32,234 bases of DNA from Phycisphaerae bacterium (GCA_029260215.1 JAJDDQ010000055.1:1-32234), one strand, 5' to 3'. Numbered from the stretch's first letter, positions 7,685 to 17,014 are shown. The notes: generated by a model not told the origin, from the sequence alone. Numbers and translations: made by a program.

Positions 7685-7759
7685 CGTGTCGCACGCGACA
7701 CGGCTAAACGGGTTGGGTAACGGATTTCGTGTCGCACGCTACACCGCTAAATGGGTTGG
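7685..7759 (+). repeat. Imperfect 32-bp tandem repeat (two units)
   Basis: Units 7685-7716 and 7728-7759 agree at 29 of 32 positions with a period of 43. Each begins CGTGTCGCACGC and ends GGGTTGG. The first unit contains the small palindrome CGTGTCGCACGCGACACG. They lie in the 220-base gap upstream of the sugar dehydratase gene. Two units with an 11-base spacer are too few for CRISPR. Confidence 0.6.
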
Positions 7760-7851
7760 CGTGACAACGGGACGCGCTTGGTGCAGGACGACGCTGTACT
7801 TGATCGTTGTTGCGGACCTTTTTCTTCGTTCGTTTTTTCAAACTGGAACTG

Positions 7852-9855
7852 ATGAGTCATCACGACAACGTGAATCAGCATAAAGAGTCGGCGGGGTGGC
7901 TGGTGCGTCACCGGCTGATTGTCCCCATCGCGGTTTACGCGGGGATTTTTACACTGTCGATGATGGTGGCGTTTGCACTCGCTTACAATTTTCACCGGAC
8001 GGCGCAGTGGTTCGGCGCGCTTCTGGTGCCGCTGCTGATTCTGTCCGTGCCGACGAAGCTGGTCGTTTTCGGCTGGAGCAAGCAGTTTCGCGGGGCTTGG
8101 CGGTATGTTGGCCTGTACGATTTGATCGGTGTGGTGCGCGCGTCGCTGGTCGGGTCGTTCGTTTTTGTTCTGCTTTACTTCGTTATTGAGAACGTCTGGG
8201 ATCGTCAATTCGGCCATCGGCTTATCGACCGAGATTTGGGCAATCAGCTTCGGCAGGCGGTTTTTCTGCTCGATTGGGCGGCTACGGTGGGGCTGGTCGG
8301 GATCTGCCGCATCTGTGTTCGGTTGTATCACGAGGAGGTTCACGCGGAGCGTTTCGAGAAGCAGTCCCGTGCGTTGATCATCGGGGCTGGTGACGCGGGT
8401 GAGGCGTTGCTGCGGGAGATTCTGCGTACGTCGCGTGAGCGTTACGATGTGGTCGGTTTTCTGGACGAGCGTCCTTCGCAGATTCACCGGACGATTCACG
8501 GTGTGGAGGTGTTGGGCGATCTGGATGATATGAAGACGGTCTGCGAACGGCAGCGCGTTGACGAGATTCTGATCGCGCTTCCGAAAACCACGCCGCGTGA
8601 AATTCGTCGCGTGGTGGAGATTTGCGAGGGCAACAATCTTCGTTTCCGCATTGTTCCGGGCATCGCGGATTTGATCGACGGCCGCATGCAGGTGAGCCAG
8701 CTTCGCGAAGTGGATATCGAGGATCTGCTGGGGCGAGCACCGGTCGAACTGGACGTTACGTCGATCGCCGCACAGCTTTCCGACAAGCGTATTCTGGTGA
8801 CCGGGGCGGGCGGCAGTATCGGGTCTGAGATGTGCCGGCAGATCGCGCGTTTCAAGCCGAAGAAACTGATTCTTTTTGAGCAGGCTGAGAACAATCTATT
8901 CGAGATTGAGCGTGAGTTGCGGAGTGCCTTTCCGGGGCTGCGTATTGTTCCTTACGTCGGCGACATCTGCGACGCTGTCCGCGTGAATTTCGTGATGGAG
9001 TGCGAGCAGCCTGCGGCTGTTTTTCATGCGGCTGCGCACAAGCACGTGCCGATGATGGAGATCAATCCGGGGGAGGCCATCAAGAACAACATTGTCGGGA
9101 CGCGGACGGTGGCGGACGCAGCCGTCGAAAACGGTGTGCCGAAGATGGTGATGATATCGACGGACAAGGCTGTGAACCCGACGAGCGTGATGGGTTGTTC
9201 CAAACGGGTGGCTGAGTTGTATGTTCAGCAGATCAGCGAGAAGAGTTCGACGCAGTTTGTGACGGTGCGATTCGGCAATGTTCTGGGTTCGAGCGGCAGT
9301 GTTGTGCCGATTTTTCGCAGGCAGATTGCGGCGGGCGGCCCGGTGACGGTTACGCATCCGGAGATGATGCGTTTCTTCATGACGATTCCGGAGGCGGCGC
9401 AGCTTGTGTTGCAGGCGGGTGTGATGGGTACGGGCGGCGAGATTTTCGTTCTTGATATGGGCGATCCGATCAAGATTGTCGATCTGGCGCGGGACATGAT
9501 TACGCTGAGCGGGCTGCGACCGGAGGTGGATATCGAGATTCAATTCACGGGTCCGCGTCCGGGTGAGAAGCTCGTTGAGGAGTTGGCCATCGCGGGCGAA
9601 AACGTCACGCCGACGCAGCATCCCAAGATTGGCGTCTGGAAGCACAAGCCTGACGATCTCGAGCGCATCCGCCGTGGGATTGAGCGGTTGGTCGCGTTGG
9701 CCGACGTGGACAACCCGGCGGCGATTCAGTCGCAACTCAGGGATGTGGTTCCCGAGTACCACGAAGAGGAAGAGTTCAAGCAGCATCGCGCGGAGCCGGA
9801 GGCTGTCTCGCCCCCGGCGGTTGCTTCGTCGGCCCAGCCTGCGTCCGGTGGGTAG
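7852..9855 (+). CDS. Membrane-bound nucleotide-sugar 4,6-dehydratase (WbpM/PglF/CapD type)
   Basis: This family oxidises and dehydrates a UDP-HexNAc (usually UDP-GlcNAc) to the 4-keto-6-deoxy sugar, the first step toward modified sugars for O-antigen, capsule or glycoproteins. Four N-terminal membrane segments (about 20-155) precede a CoA-binding-like Rossmann domain (GAGDAGE at 178-184) and a second, catalytic SDR domain (VTGAGGSIGSE at 316-326, STDKA at 436-440, VMGCSK at 446-451). The tyrosine of the usual YxxxK is methionine here, which is normal for this subfamily. The C-terminus (about 640-667) is Pro/Ala/Glu-rich. The frame begins with a TTG at 7807, but the ATG at 7852 gives a proper membrane-protein start. 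No glycosyltransferase neighbours. Confidence 0.92.
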   Translation: MSHHDNVNQHKESAGWLVRHRLIVPIAVYAGIFTLSMMVAFALAYNFHRTAQWFGALLVPLLILSVPTKLVVFGWSKQFRGAWRYVGLYDLIGVVRASLVGSFVFVLLYFVIENVWDRQFGHRLIDRDLGNQLRQAVFLLDWAATVGLVGICRICVRLYHEEVHAERFEKQSRALIIGAGDAGEALLREILRTSRERYDVVGFLDERPSQIHRTIHGVEVLGDLDDMKTVCERQRVDEILIALPKTTPREIRRVVEICEGNNLRFRIVPGIADLIDGRMQVSQLREVDIEDLLGRAPVELDVTSIAAQLSDKRILVTGAGGSIGSEMCRQIARFKPKKLILFEQAENNLFEIERELRSAFPGLRIVPYVGDICDAVRVNFVMECEQPAAVFHAAAHKHVPMMEINPGEAIKNNIVGTRTVADAAVENGVPKMVMISTDKAVNPTSVMGCSKRVAELYVQQISEKSSTQFVTVRFGNVLGSSGSVVPIFRRQIAAGGPVTVTHPEMMRFFMTIPEAAQLVLQAGVMGTGGEIFVLDMGDPIKIVDLARDMITLSGLRPEVDIEIQFTGPRPGEKLVEELAIAGENVTPTQHPKIGVWKHKPDDLERIRRGIERLVALADVDNPAAIQSQLRDVVPEYHEEEEFKQHRAEPEAVSPPAVASSAQPASGG

Positions 9856-9881
9856 ATTCGGGATTTTGCGATGCTTTCACG

Positions 9882-12206
9882 TCAGCCGATGTAGGCGACG
9901 GCGCGTTCCTGTTCGCCGTCCATCGCGATTTGTAATCTACAACCGTCGGCGACATCGGGTACGTGGATGATGCGGACTTCGTCGCTGAAAGAGGCGTCTT
10001 TGGGGACGATCTCAGCCAGGGCATTCTGCGTGTTCAGGAACAGGTCGCTGTTGAAGCCGTTGCCGTCCTGATCCGGGTAGAGGGGCAGGTAGGCGATGTT
10101 GTCCTCGACGAGGTCCTGGAAAAAGTGTGTTCCGAAGGACACTTCGGGGACGTATCCGCTGCGCTCGCGGGCGACTTCGATGAGCATGCGTGCGTTGTTG
10201 ATGTCGGCGTAGCTGACGCGGATACCGAGGAGCACGTCGTTGCTGCCCCATCGACCAGGTCCGACGAGGATGAACTTTTTGCCGGCGAGTGCCTGGTTGA
10301 CGCGGCCTATGACGCGGGCGATGGCCAGCCTGCGATCGTTCGATTCGACTGAGTGGTAGGCGTCGGAGCTGACGTAGACGATGTACTGGATGTTGCGGAT
10401 CATGGCGGTGCGCACGTAGCGATTCGCGGTGAAAACGATTTTCTCCACGGGGAGATTCTCGGGAATCACCACCCGTTCGGAAGGGGCAGCCTGGTGTTGG
10501 CCTCTGCATTGGAGGATGTAAAACTTTTCGCCGTCGCAGGCGAATTCGACATCGACGGGATGGCCCATTGATTGCTCGAGTTCCTGGAGCATCTGCTGTA
10601 CGCGGGAGGCGAAGGGCGTCTCCTTGAGCAGTTTGTCGAAGGTGATGCACATGTCTTCGGGGGCTGCGTCGAGCATGCGACCGGCGGGGGTGTACAGTTC
10701 GTGTTCTCTTCTGACGGAGACGAATTTGTCGAGCATGGGGAACGGTTCGCCCTGAGCGAGCAGTGTGGGAAGCGTAACAGAGTCGAACCTGTTCTCTTCG
10801 AGGTTGATGACGTCGATTGTTTTTTGTGAATGGCGGATGATTTCGAGGGGCGTGGCGTCGGGTCTGAGTGTTGGGGCTCCGAGCGCGACCATGCGTGCGA
10901 AATCCGCGCCGACGCGATCGACGGCTCGCGTGCCGAGGCCCAGGACGAGCCGGAGGAAACCGTCTTCGCGTTTGATGCGCGGGGACCATCGGTATTCGTT
11001 GCGTGACAGGGCGACGCCCGCGAAGGCCGGCAGGAAGTATTTTCCCATTTTCCTGCCGACGACCTTCTGGATGAGGACGCCCATTTCCTCGTCGTAATCG
11101 ATGAGGTTGTGCCTTCGCCGGTAGAGGATGGGATCGGGGGCGAGCGTGCTCGCGTAGACTTCGCCGATGGCACCGAGGAGGGCGCGGAGGCGGACTTCGA
11201 CCTTGCCCTGGTTGGGGATGAAAATACTCGCGTATTTCCCGCTGAACGCTGAGGAGCATCGGTCTTCGAGGAGGCTGCTGGATCGAACGATGAGGGGGGT
11301 TTCCTCAAGCTGTTCGATGAGGGATCGAAGCTGCTGCACGATTTCCACGGGGAAAGGCGAGTTTCGAAAAACGCCTCGGATCAGCGGGTATTCGTTGCGG
11401 ATGTCCTCGATGTTTTTGTATTTCTGGCTGTGGTAGGCACGCAGGCCGTTGAGTTCGAGAAATTGTTCGGTGACGTCGCTGCGAACGAAGTAGGAGTCGG
11501 GGATGGCGATGGGCAGGTCAGGGCCTGCGTCCAGCGCGGCGTCGTCGAGGATTCGGTGTGCGATGAACATTCCGCCGGCTTTTCCGCCGATCTTGCCCAT
11601 GCGTGATTCGGAGCCGATGGTGCGTCGGGTGATATCTTCGTAGTCGCGGATGCGCACGAATTTTTTGGCGAGACCGAGGAACGTCAGATCGTCGTTGATG
11701 AAGTGTCTCGCGAGGTTGACGCGTACGCCGAACAGGTCCGACGGGTCGAGATGCAGCTCGCCGAGGGGGAGGGCGCAAAAGCGTTCCAGACGATCCGCCA
11801 ATACGCGGAATGAGACGTTGGGCAGGCTGACGACGTCGGCGAGGTTCTGGGCCTCTTCGCGTTTGAGCACGAAGTTGACGATTTCCATGATGTCGGAGGC
11901 AGAGAGATGCTTGGCTGCGTGTTCGCGTGCGAGGGACTTAACCGCGTCGTTCTCGGCTTCATCGAGTCTTTCGGCGCCGGATTCGTTGGGGTTATCGACG
12001 ACTCTTCCGGGTGGGCGTCCGATGCGTTTTCGGGCTTCCTCGGCGATGCCGCCCATCGTGATGAGTTCTTTGGTACAGAGGTAGATGATGAGTTGCCGGT
12101 AGATGCGGTCGCGCATGGTGGGGTGCATGGCGAGCAGTCGGTCGAGGCATTGTTCGACGGTTTCGTTCGTTTCGGGCGCGATATCGGACTGCGTTTCAGG
12201 ATTCAT
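9882..12206 (-). CDS. PEP/pyruvate-binding-domain protein (PEP-synthase N-domain only)
   Basis: A 774-residue protein homologous to the nucleotide-binding half of phosphoenolpyruvate synthase and pyruvate phosphate dikinase. Visible landmarks are GKIGGKAGG (205-213), the ATP-grasp-like signature LIVRSSSLLEDR (305-316) with AFSGKY (320-325), and a distal CRGQ end of the kinase domain near residue 580. The phosphohistidine swivel domain and the C-terminal PEP barrel are absent; instead there is a unique N-terminal 190 residues and a C-terminal 190-residue region (NRYVRTAMIRNIQYIVYV onward). It therefore cannot complete the PEP synthase cycle alone, and its substrate is unknown. The ATG at 12206 is chosen over an upstream TTG because AGGGG lies 9 bases before it. 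It converges with the dehydratase gene 26 bases away. Confidence 0.85.
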   Translation of the reverse strand: MNPETQSDIAPETNETVEQCLDRLLAMHPTMRDRIYRQLIIYLCTKELITMGGIAEEARKRIGRPPGRVVDNPNESGAERLDEAENDAVKSLAREHAAKHLSASDIMEIVNFVLKREEAQNLADVVSLPNVSFRVLADRLERFCALPLGELHLDPSDLFGVRVNLARHFINDDLTFLGLAKKFVRIRDYEDITRRTIGSESRMGKIGGKAGGMFIAHRILDDAALDAGPDLPIAIPDSYFVRSDVTEQFLELNGLRAYHSQKYKNIEDIRNEYPLIRGVFRNSPFPVEIVQQLRSLIEQLEETPLIVRSSSLLEDRCSSAFSGKYASIFIPNQGKVEVRLRALLGAIGEVYASTLAPDPILYRRRHNLIDYDEEMGVLIQKVVGRKMGKYFLPAFAGVALSRNEYRWSPRIKREDGFLRLVLGLGTRAVDRVGADFARMVALGAPTLRPDATPLEIIRHSQKTIDVINLEENRFDSVTLPTLLAQGEPFPMLDKFVSVRREHELYTPAGRMLDAAPEDMCITFDKLLKETPFASRVQQMLQELEQSMGHPVDVEFACDGEKFYILQCRGQHQAAPSERVVIPENLPVEKIVFTANRYVRTAMIRNIQYIVYVSSDAYHSVESNDRRLAIARVIGRVNQALAGKKFILVGPGRWGSNDVLLGIRVSYADINNARMLIEVARERSGYVPEVSFGTHFFQDLVEDNIAYLPLYPDQDGNGFNSDLFLNTQNALAEIVPKDASFSDEVRIIHVPDVADGCRLQIAMDGEQERAVAYIG

Positions 12207-12355
12207 GCAGGTCAACCCCTGTGAAACCGTTGTTGATCCATCGCCGACCTGTACCGCGACAACTCCGGTGCCGGGTTACTTCGGTCCGTCGCATTGATCG
12301 ACGATCCGTATAGAATACAGCAGTTGGTGTTTTGAATCGACGGGTGGGCTTATTG

Positions 12356-14329
12356 ATGTCGGATATGGCGAAAAATCCTACGGAACGCGTTCGTTGCACG
12401 CCTCGCGGGGCGGGTGGGGACGTTGCGCTGCCGGTTTCGGGGGATGGTCGCCCGGGGAAAATGAAGCGGTCCAAAATGGGCCCCAGGCGGGCGGCGGTGC
12501 TCATCGGCGTGCATGTGTTGATGGTGGGCCACTACGTTCACTTCAAACTAGCGGGGACGACGCTCTCGCCGGTCGAGCCTTCCGAGGCTATGTACACGCT
12601 GCGACAGGGGCAGCTCAACGCGGGATTCATTTTTTTCGCGGTGGCGTTATTGTTGACGATTCTTCTTGGCCGGTTTTTCTGCGGCTGGGCGTGCCATCTT
12701 GTTGCGGTTCAGGATTTTTGCGGCTGGTTAATGAAAAAGGTCGGGATCAAGCCGAAACCATTTCGCTCGCGTTTGTTGATGTTCGTGCCGCTGGGGTTGG
12801 CACTCTACATGTTCGTTTATCCGTCGGTGTATTTTTGGCTTTCGCCTCGTTTTCAGGCGAGTTTTCCGGGATTTTCGAATCATCTGAGTACAGATGATTT
12901 TTGGAAGACTTTTCCGGGGCCTGCGTTCGCGATTCTGACGGTGTTCCTGTGCGGATTTCTAGCGATTTACCTGTTGGGTGCGAAGGGCTACTGCACGTAC
13001 GGCTGTCCTTACGGGGGGTTTTTTCTGCCTTTGGACCTTGTCTCGACGGGCAAGATTCTGGTCAATGACGATTGCGAGCAGTGCGGGCATTGTACTGCCA
13101 ACTGTACGTCGAATGTGCGGGTGCATGAGGAAGTGAAATTGTACGGGATGGTGGTGGATCCCGGGTGCATGAAATGTCTCGATTGCGTGAGTGTCTGCCC
13201 GAATGATGCGCTGCGTTTCGGGTTGGCTAGGCCTGCGCTTTTCAAGGGTCAGCCTGCGGTTCCGAAGAAATCGCGTTCGTTTGATTTTACGTGGACTGAA
13301 GAGATTGTGCTGGCGGTCGTTTTTTTGGGCAGCACTTTGGCGATGCGCGGACTTTACGACGGGCCTCCGCTGTTGATGTCGGTGGCGTTGGGGTCGATGA
13401 CGGCGTTTGTGACGTTGAAGCTGTGGCGTCTGGTTCGCGATCCGACCGTGCGTATACAGAATCTCAAGCTCAAGACCGCCGGCAAGCTCGGTTTGAGCGG
13501 CGGCGTGTTCTCGGCGTGTGTGGTGTTGTGGCTTGCGTTCACGGTACACAGCGGATTCGTGCAGTGGCAGCATGCGGCGGGCACGTACCATTTGAATCGT
13601 ACGGAGGTGTCTGAAGAAGATGTTTACAGCGGGCGTTACGCGTCGATGCCGCTTTCGGACGATCACCGATATCACGAAGCCGCCGCCCGGAAGGCGTTTG
13701 AGCGGGCTGACCGTTGGGGGCTGCTTGGTTGGACCGACGTCAAGCGTGGAATGGCGTGGATGAGTATTCTGGAGGGCGATTACGAGGCGGCTGAAGAACA
13801 CATTCGCGAGGCGATCGCACTGGAAACTGAAGCCGGTTCGCTCTATGGGGATATTGCGAAGTTGCGCGTGTTTCAGGGTGACGTAGCCGGTGCCATTGAA
13901 GCGATGGAGCAGGTGTTCGAGCAGCGCGAGCCGACGTCGATGGACCATTTTCAGATGGCAGGTTGGTTGATCGGTGCCCGGCAGTATGACGGGGCTGTCG
14001 GCGAATACCGGGCCTGCGTCAAGCTGAATCCGCAGCACGCGGAAGCCCTGCACAATCTCGGCGGCTTGCTGGGGCGGATGGGCCGATTCGCTGAAGCCCT
14101 GCAAGCGTTGCATCAGGCTGAGGCTTTGGTGCCGGAGGATGTATCGACACAGATCGAACTAGGCATGGCCTACGCCGGCTCGGGCGATCTGAACAAGGCG
14201 GTTCAGCATCTTCAGCGTGCGTTGGAAATCGACCCCGGGAATCAGTCGGCGCGTATGCAGCTCAATTACATACGTCAGCAGTTCTCGAATCCGCCGCCGT
14301 CGCGGAACGGACAGCCGGGCGGGGGCTGA
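12356..14329 (+). CDS. NapH/CcoG-like membrane 4Fe-4S protein fused to TPR domain
   Basis: A 657-residue fusion. The N-terminal half is a polyferredoxin of the NapH/CcoG/RdxA group: membrane helices, FCGWACH (108-114) and CTYGCPYG (213-220) on the membrane faces, then two 4Fe-4S clusters CEQCGHCTANC (240-250) and CMKCLDCVSVCP (271-282). More membrane helices follow (about 315-360 and 378-400). The C-terminal third (about 460-640) is a TPR array with clear units such as AEALHNLGGLLGRMGRFAEAL and a final canonical AVQHLQRALEIDPGN. The first part fits quinol-linked electron transfer; the TPR part suggests docking of a partner on the same or opposite side of the membrane. The ATG at 12356 follows GGTGGG by 7 bases; the in-frame TTG at 12332 is less likely. 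Confidence 0.85.
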   Translation: MSDMAKNPTERVRCTPRGAGGDVALPVSGDGRPGKMKRSKMGPRRAAVLIGVHVLMVGHYVHFKLAGTTLSPVEPSEAMYTLRQGQLNAGFIFFAVALLLTILLGRFFCGWACHLVAVQDFCGWLMKKVGIKPKPFRSRLLMFVPLGLALYMFVYPSVYFWLSPRFQASFPGFSNHLSTDDFWKTFPGPAFAILTVFLCGFLAIYLLGAKGYCTYGCPYGGFFLPLDLVSTGKILVNDDCEQCGHCTANCTSNVRVHEEVKLYGMVVDPGCMKCLDCVSVCPNDALRFGLARPALFKGQPAVPKKSRSFDFTWTEEIVLAVVFLGSTLAMRGLYDGPPLLMSVALGSMTAFVTLKLWRLVRDPTVRIQNLKLKTAGKLGLSGGVFSACVVLWLAFTVHSGFVQWQHAAGTYHLNRTEVSEEDVYSGRYASMPLSDDHRYHEAAARKAFERADRWGLLGWTDVKRGMAWMSILEGDYEAAEEHIREAIALETEAGSLYGDIAKLRVFQGDVAGAIEAMEQVFEQREPTSMDHFQMAGWLIGARQYDGAVGEYRACVKLNPQHAEALHNLGGLLGRMGRFAEALQALHQAEALVPEDVSTQIELGMAYAGSGDLNKAVQHLQRALEIDPGNQSARMQLNYIRQQFSNPPPSRNGQPGGG

Positions 14330-14409
14330 ATTGAAATCAACAGGGGTTCGCGGTAGGTTCGTTGTCGCGTAGGCCTATTCGCAACACGATTCAACAGTGG
14401 AGCAGTGCA

Positions 14410-15429
14410 ATGTCCGGCGTCACACCGATTATGAGTAGGCCGATCGTCACCCTTACCCAACACATCCACGAGCAGCAGCGGCGGTTTCCTGTGGCGACGG
14501 GGGACTTGAGCTGGCTTCTCTCGGGCGTGGCGCTCGCGACGCGGATTATTGAATCGTATGTGCGTCGGGCGGGCATAGCCGAGGTGCTCGGCGAGGTTGG
14601 TACTGATAATGTTCAGGGCGAGCGTGTGCAGAAGCTCGATCTGCTGGCCAATGAGACGATCTTGCGGTGTTTGGGGTATCGGGAGATCGTGGGCATTCTT
14701 GTGTCCGAGGAGGACGAAGAGCCGACGCTGGTCATGCAACCGAGTGACGGCGGCAAGTACATTGTGCTGTTCGATCCGCTCGACGGATCGAGCAATATCG
14801 ATGTGAATGTCTCGATCGGGACGATTTTTTCGATTCTCCGCTGCGATGAAAATGACCAGGGGCCTGACAGCGCGGTGCGGAATTGTCTCCAGCCGGGGGT
14901 TCGGCAGGTGGCGGCGGGGTACGTGGTATACGGCAGCAGTACGGTGATGGCTTACACGACGGGCGAAGGTGTGCATATGTTCACGCTTGAGCCGTCAATC
15001 GGGGCGTTCGTGCTTCAGTCGGAAAACGTGCGCATGCCGGAGTCGGGAAAAACCTACAGCGTCAACGAAGCCTATCGCGATTCGTTTTCGCGAGGTGTGC
15101 AGGACTATCTCGCATGGACCAAAACCAAAGAGGCTGGCGGATACGGATCGCGTTATATCGGTTCGCTTGTGGCAGACTTTCATCGCACGCTTTTGAAGGG
15201 CGGGGTGTTCCTTTACCCAGCTACAGCCAAGAACCCCAGCGGCAAGCTGCGTCTGCTCTACGAAGCCAATCCGATCGCGTTCCTAGCGGAGCAGGCTGGC
15301 GGGGTCGCGACGGATTTTTCGGGACGCATTATGGAAAAGAAGCCGGATTCGCTCCACGTGCGCACGCCGCTTCTGATCGGCAGCAAGAACGAAGTCGAGC
15401 GCGTGATGGAATTCGTTGGCCGAGAGTGA
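14410..15429 (+). CDS. fbp: Fructose-1,6-bisphosphatase, class I
   Basis: This hydrolyses fructose-1,6-bisphosphate to fructose-6-phosphate, the committed step of gluconeogenesis, in the cytoplasm. The metal-binding signature LFDPLDGSSNID lies at 120-131 with the acidic SEEDEE just before it (99-104), and the sugar-binding segments GYGSRYIGSLVADFHRTLLKGG and the AKNPSGKLRLLYEANP stretch follow in the usual order. The length of 339 residues is normal. The start is set by GGAG seven bases before the ATG at 14410; a TTG at 14362 in the same frame is ignored. It stands alone, 80 bases after the iron-sulfur/TPR gene, and is followed by a degenerate MITE. Confidence 0.95.
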   Translation: MSGVTPIMSRPIVTLTQHIHEQQRRFPVATGDLSWLLSGVALATRIIESYVRRAGIAEVLGEVGTDNVQGERVQKLDLLANETILRCLGYREIVGILVSEEDEEPTLVMQPSDGGKYIVLFDPLDGSSNIDVNVSIGTIFSILRCDENDQGPDSAVRNCLQPGVRQVAAGYVVYGSSTVMAYTTGEGVHMFTLEPSIGAFVLQSENVRMPESGKTYSVNEAYRDSFSRGVQDYLAWTKTKEAGGYGSRYIGSLVADFHRTLLKGGVFLYPATAKNPSGKLRLLYEANPIAFLAEQAGGVATDFSGRIMEKKPDSLHVRTPLLIGSKNEVERVMEFVGRE

Positions 15430-15451
15430 TGGCCGGGGTTTGTTTCAATGC

Positions 15452-15677
15452 ATGACTTCAGGCGCGTGCAAAATCGGATGGCCGAAAGCGAGATTGGAGT
15501 GAGACGCTGCCGTGCGGACGCAATGATCGCTCTCTTTCTCCCCTCGTTTATAAGGAGGGACTGGGGGACGTTCTTCTTGCGAAGCGAAGCGATACGTTGG
15601 TCCAAAACCCCCCTGTGTCCCCCCTTCGTAAGGGGGGACAGAAGACGGGTATACATTGCCCAAGGCAGAATATCCGC
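15452..15677. mobile_element. Degenerate copy of the 921-1189 MITE
   Basis: The core 15519-15638 aligns with 990-1109 at roughly three quarters or more identity by eye, including both hairpins: TTTATAAGGAGGG remains of the first (its left arm has mutated), and CCCCCCTT-CGT-AAGGGGGG of the second. The left end (ATGAC, then TTCAGGCGCGTGCAA) and right end (CATTGCCCAAGGCAGA) are recognisable but decayed forms of the 24-bp terminus. It fills most of the 281-base gap between fbp and thyA. A frame running through it joins thyA and yields the peptide [12 protein letters not shown], which is repeat-derived and not a true thyA N-terminus. Confidence 0.65.
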
Positions 15678-15710
15678 GTCTCTAATACACGTCCGGCTAC
15701 GGTGATCGGA

Positions 15711-16508
15711 ATGCAGCCATACCTTGATCTTGTGCAGCGTGTTCTTGAGGAGGGCGAGCCGAAATCGGATCGCACGGGCGTGGGTACGCGAAGCCTGTTC
15801 GGTGCGCAACTGCGCTTCGATTTGGCGCGCGGATTCCCTCTGCTGACGCATCGGAAGATTCACGTTCGTTCCGTGGTGCATGAATTGCTGTGGTTCATTC
15901 GCGGCGAGACGAATATTCGGTATCTGCGTGATAACGGCGTGCGCATTTGGGATGCGTGGGCGGACGAGCATGGCGAATTGGGGCCTGTGTACGGGAAGCA
16001 GTGGCGGGCGTGGACGTGTCCGGATGGGCGTGTGGTCGATCAGTTGTGCAGCACGATCGAGGAGATTCGTAAAAATCCGCACTCGCGGCGGATGGTGGTG
16101 AGCGCGTGGAACGTGTCGGACCTGCCGGACATGTCCTTGGCGCCTTGCCATGCTTTGTTTCAATTCTACGTTTCGGGCGGTGGGCGATTGTCCTGCCTAC
16201 TGTATCAGCGGTCGGCTGATCTTTTTCTCGGCGTTCCGTTTAACATTGCGAGCTATTCGCTCTTGACGCACATGATTGCTCAGGTGACGTCTCTGAAAGT
16301 GGGTGAGTTTATCCACACCATCGGCGACGCGCATCTGTACGAGAATCACATCGAACAGGCGACGGAGTTGTTGCAACGTTCGCCGCGACCGCTGCCGACG
16401 TTGCATCTCAATGCGAACGTGTGCGATATTGACGATTTTTCCGGAGCGGATATCGAGATACGCAACTACGATCCTCACCCGGCTATTCGCGCCAAGGTGG
16501 CGGTGTGA
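15711..16508 (+). CDS. thyA: Thymidylate synthase ThyA
   Basis: This methylates dUMP to dTMP with 5,10-methylene-tetrahydrofolate, releasing dihydrofolate. From the ATG at 15711 the protein has 265 residues, essentially the length of the E. coli enzyme, with the catalytic cysteine in [12 protein letters not shown] at Cys146. Other landmarks are DRTGVGT (20-26), the dUMP-binding SRRM (125-128), [14 protein letters not shown] (166-182), and [12 protein letters not shown] (202-213). The frame is open upstream through a degenerate MITE to 15597, but that extension is repeat sequence. The last four bases overlap the folA start (GTGA), so the pair is translationally coupled, which fits the need to regenerate the dihydrofolate that ThyA makes. 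Confidence 0.97.
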   Translation: MQPYLDLVQRVLEEGEPKSDRTGVGTRSLFGAQLRFDLARGFPLLTHRKIHVRSVVHELLWFIRGETNIRYLRDNGVRIWDAWADEHGELGPVYGKQWRAWTCPDGRVVDQLCSTIEEIRKNPHSRRMVVSAWNVSDLPDMSLAPCHALFQFYVSGGGRLSCLLYQRSADLFLGVPFNIASYSLLTHMIAQVTSLKVGEFIHTIGDAHLYENHIEQATELLQRSPRPLPTLHLNANVCDIDDFSGADIEIRNYDPHPAIRAKVAV

Positions 16509-17014
16509 CTACGCAGTCGATCGAGTTGATCGCGGCTGTCGCCGCCAACGGTGTGATCGGGCGGGACGGGGGTTTGCCCTGGCACCTGCCGGACGACCTG
16601 CGTCGTTTCAAGTCTTTGACGATGGGGCACGCTATCGTAATGGGCAGGCGGACGTTTGAGTCGATCGGGAGGGCACTGCCGGGGCGGATTTCGATTGTGG
16701 TCAGTCGATCTCTGGACGATTCTCCGACGTCGGGTATCAGGTTTGCGCACACCATCGACGAGGCCCTTCGAATTGCTGCGGAATGTGAACCGCCCACGTT
16801 TGTGGCCGGTGGGGCAGCTATTTACGCCGCGATGCTGCCGTTTGCCGGGGTGTTGCACCTGACAGAGTTGGACGAACCGGTCGCGGGCGACACTTTTTTC
16901 CCGAAGTTCGACAAGTCCGACTGGAATCTGATCGGCGACGAACCGCATGCGGCAGACGCGGATCATGCAATCGGATTCCGCTTCCGCAGGTATGAGCGAA
17001 TCTCTGCCGATTGA
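16505..17014 (+). CDS. folA: Dihydrofolate reductase
   Basis: This reduces dihydrofolate to tetrahydrofolate with NADPH, recycling the product of ThyA. The 169 residues show [31 protein letters not shown] (6-36) with the active-site acid Asp31, [16 protein letters not shown] (46-61), VVSRS for cofactor binding, and [14 protein letters not shown]. The C-terminal half is typical ([18 protein letters not shown]). The start is a GTG overlapping the thyA stop by four bases. Length is normal for a chromosomal type. Confidence 0.95.
   Translation: MTTQSIELIAAVAANGVIGRDGGLPWHLPDDLRRFKSLTMGHAIVMGRRTFESIGRALPGRISIVVSRSLDDSPTSGIRFAHTIDEALRIAAECEPPTFVAGGAAIYAAMLPFAGVLHLTELDEPVAGDTFFPKFDKSDWNLIGDEPHAADADHAIGFRFRRYERISAD

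Noticed and set aside
6615-7694. Minus-strand open frame of 359 codons
   Set aside because: Antisense shadow of the TPR-like gene, strongly biased to Arg, His and Pro.
7685-7759. Possible CRISPR array
   Set aside because: Only two units, spacer of 11 bases, and no cas genes in the window.
7807-7851. Upstream TTG start of the sugar dehydratase
   Set aside because: TTG without a ribosome site; the ATG at 7852 gives a better N-terminus.
10012-11259. Long minus-strand frame of 415 codons
   Set aside because: Shadow of the PEP-synthase-like gene in another frame; Arg/Pro/His-rich with no domain.
15597-15710. N-terminal 38-residue extension of thyA
   Set aside because: It is encoded by the degenerate MITE (peptide [12 protein letters not shown]); the ATG at 15711 gives a normal-length ThyA.
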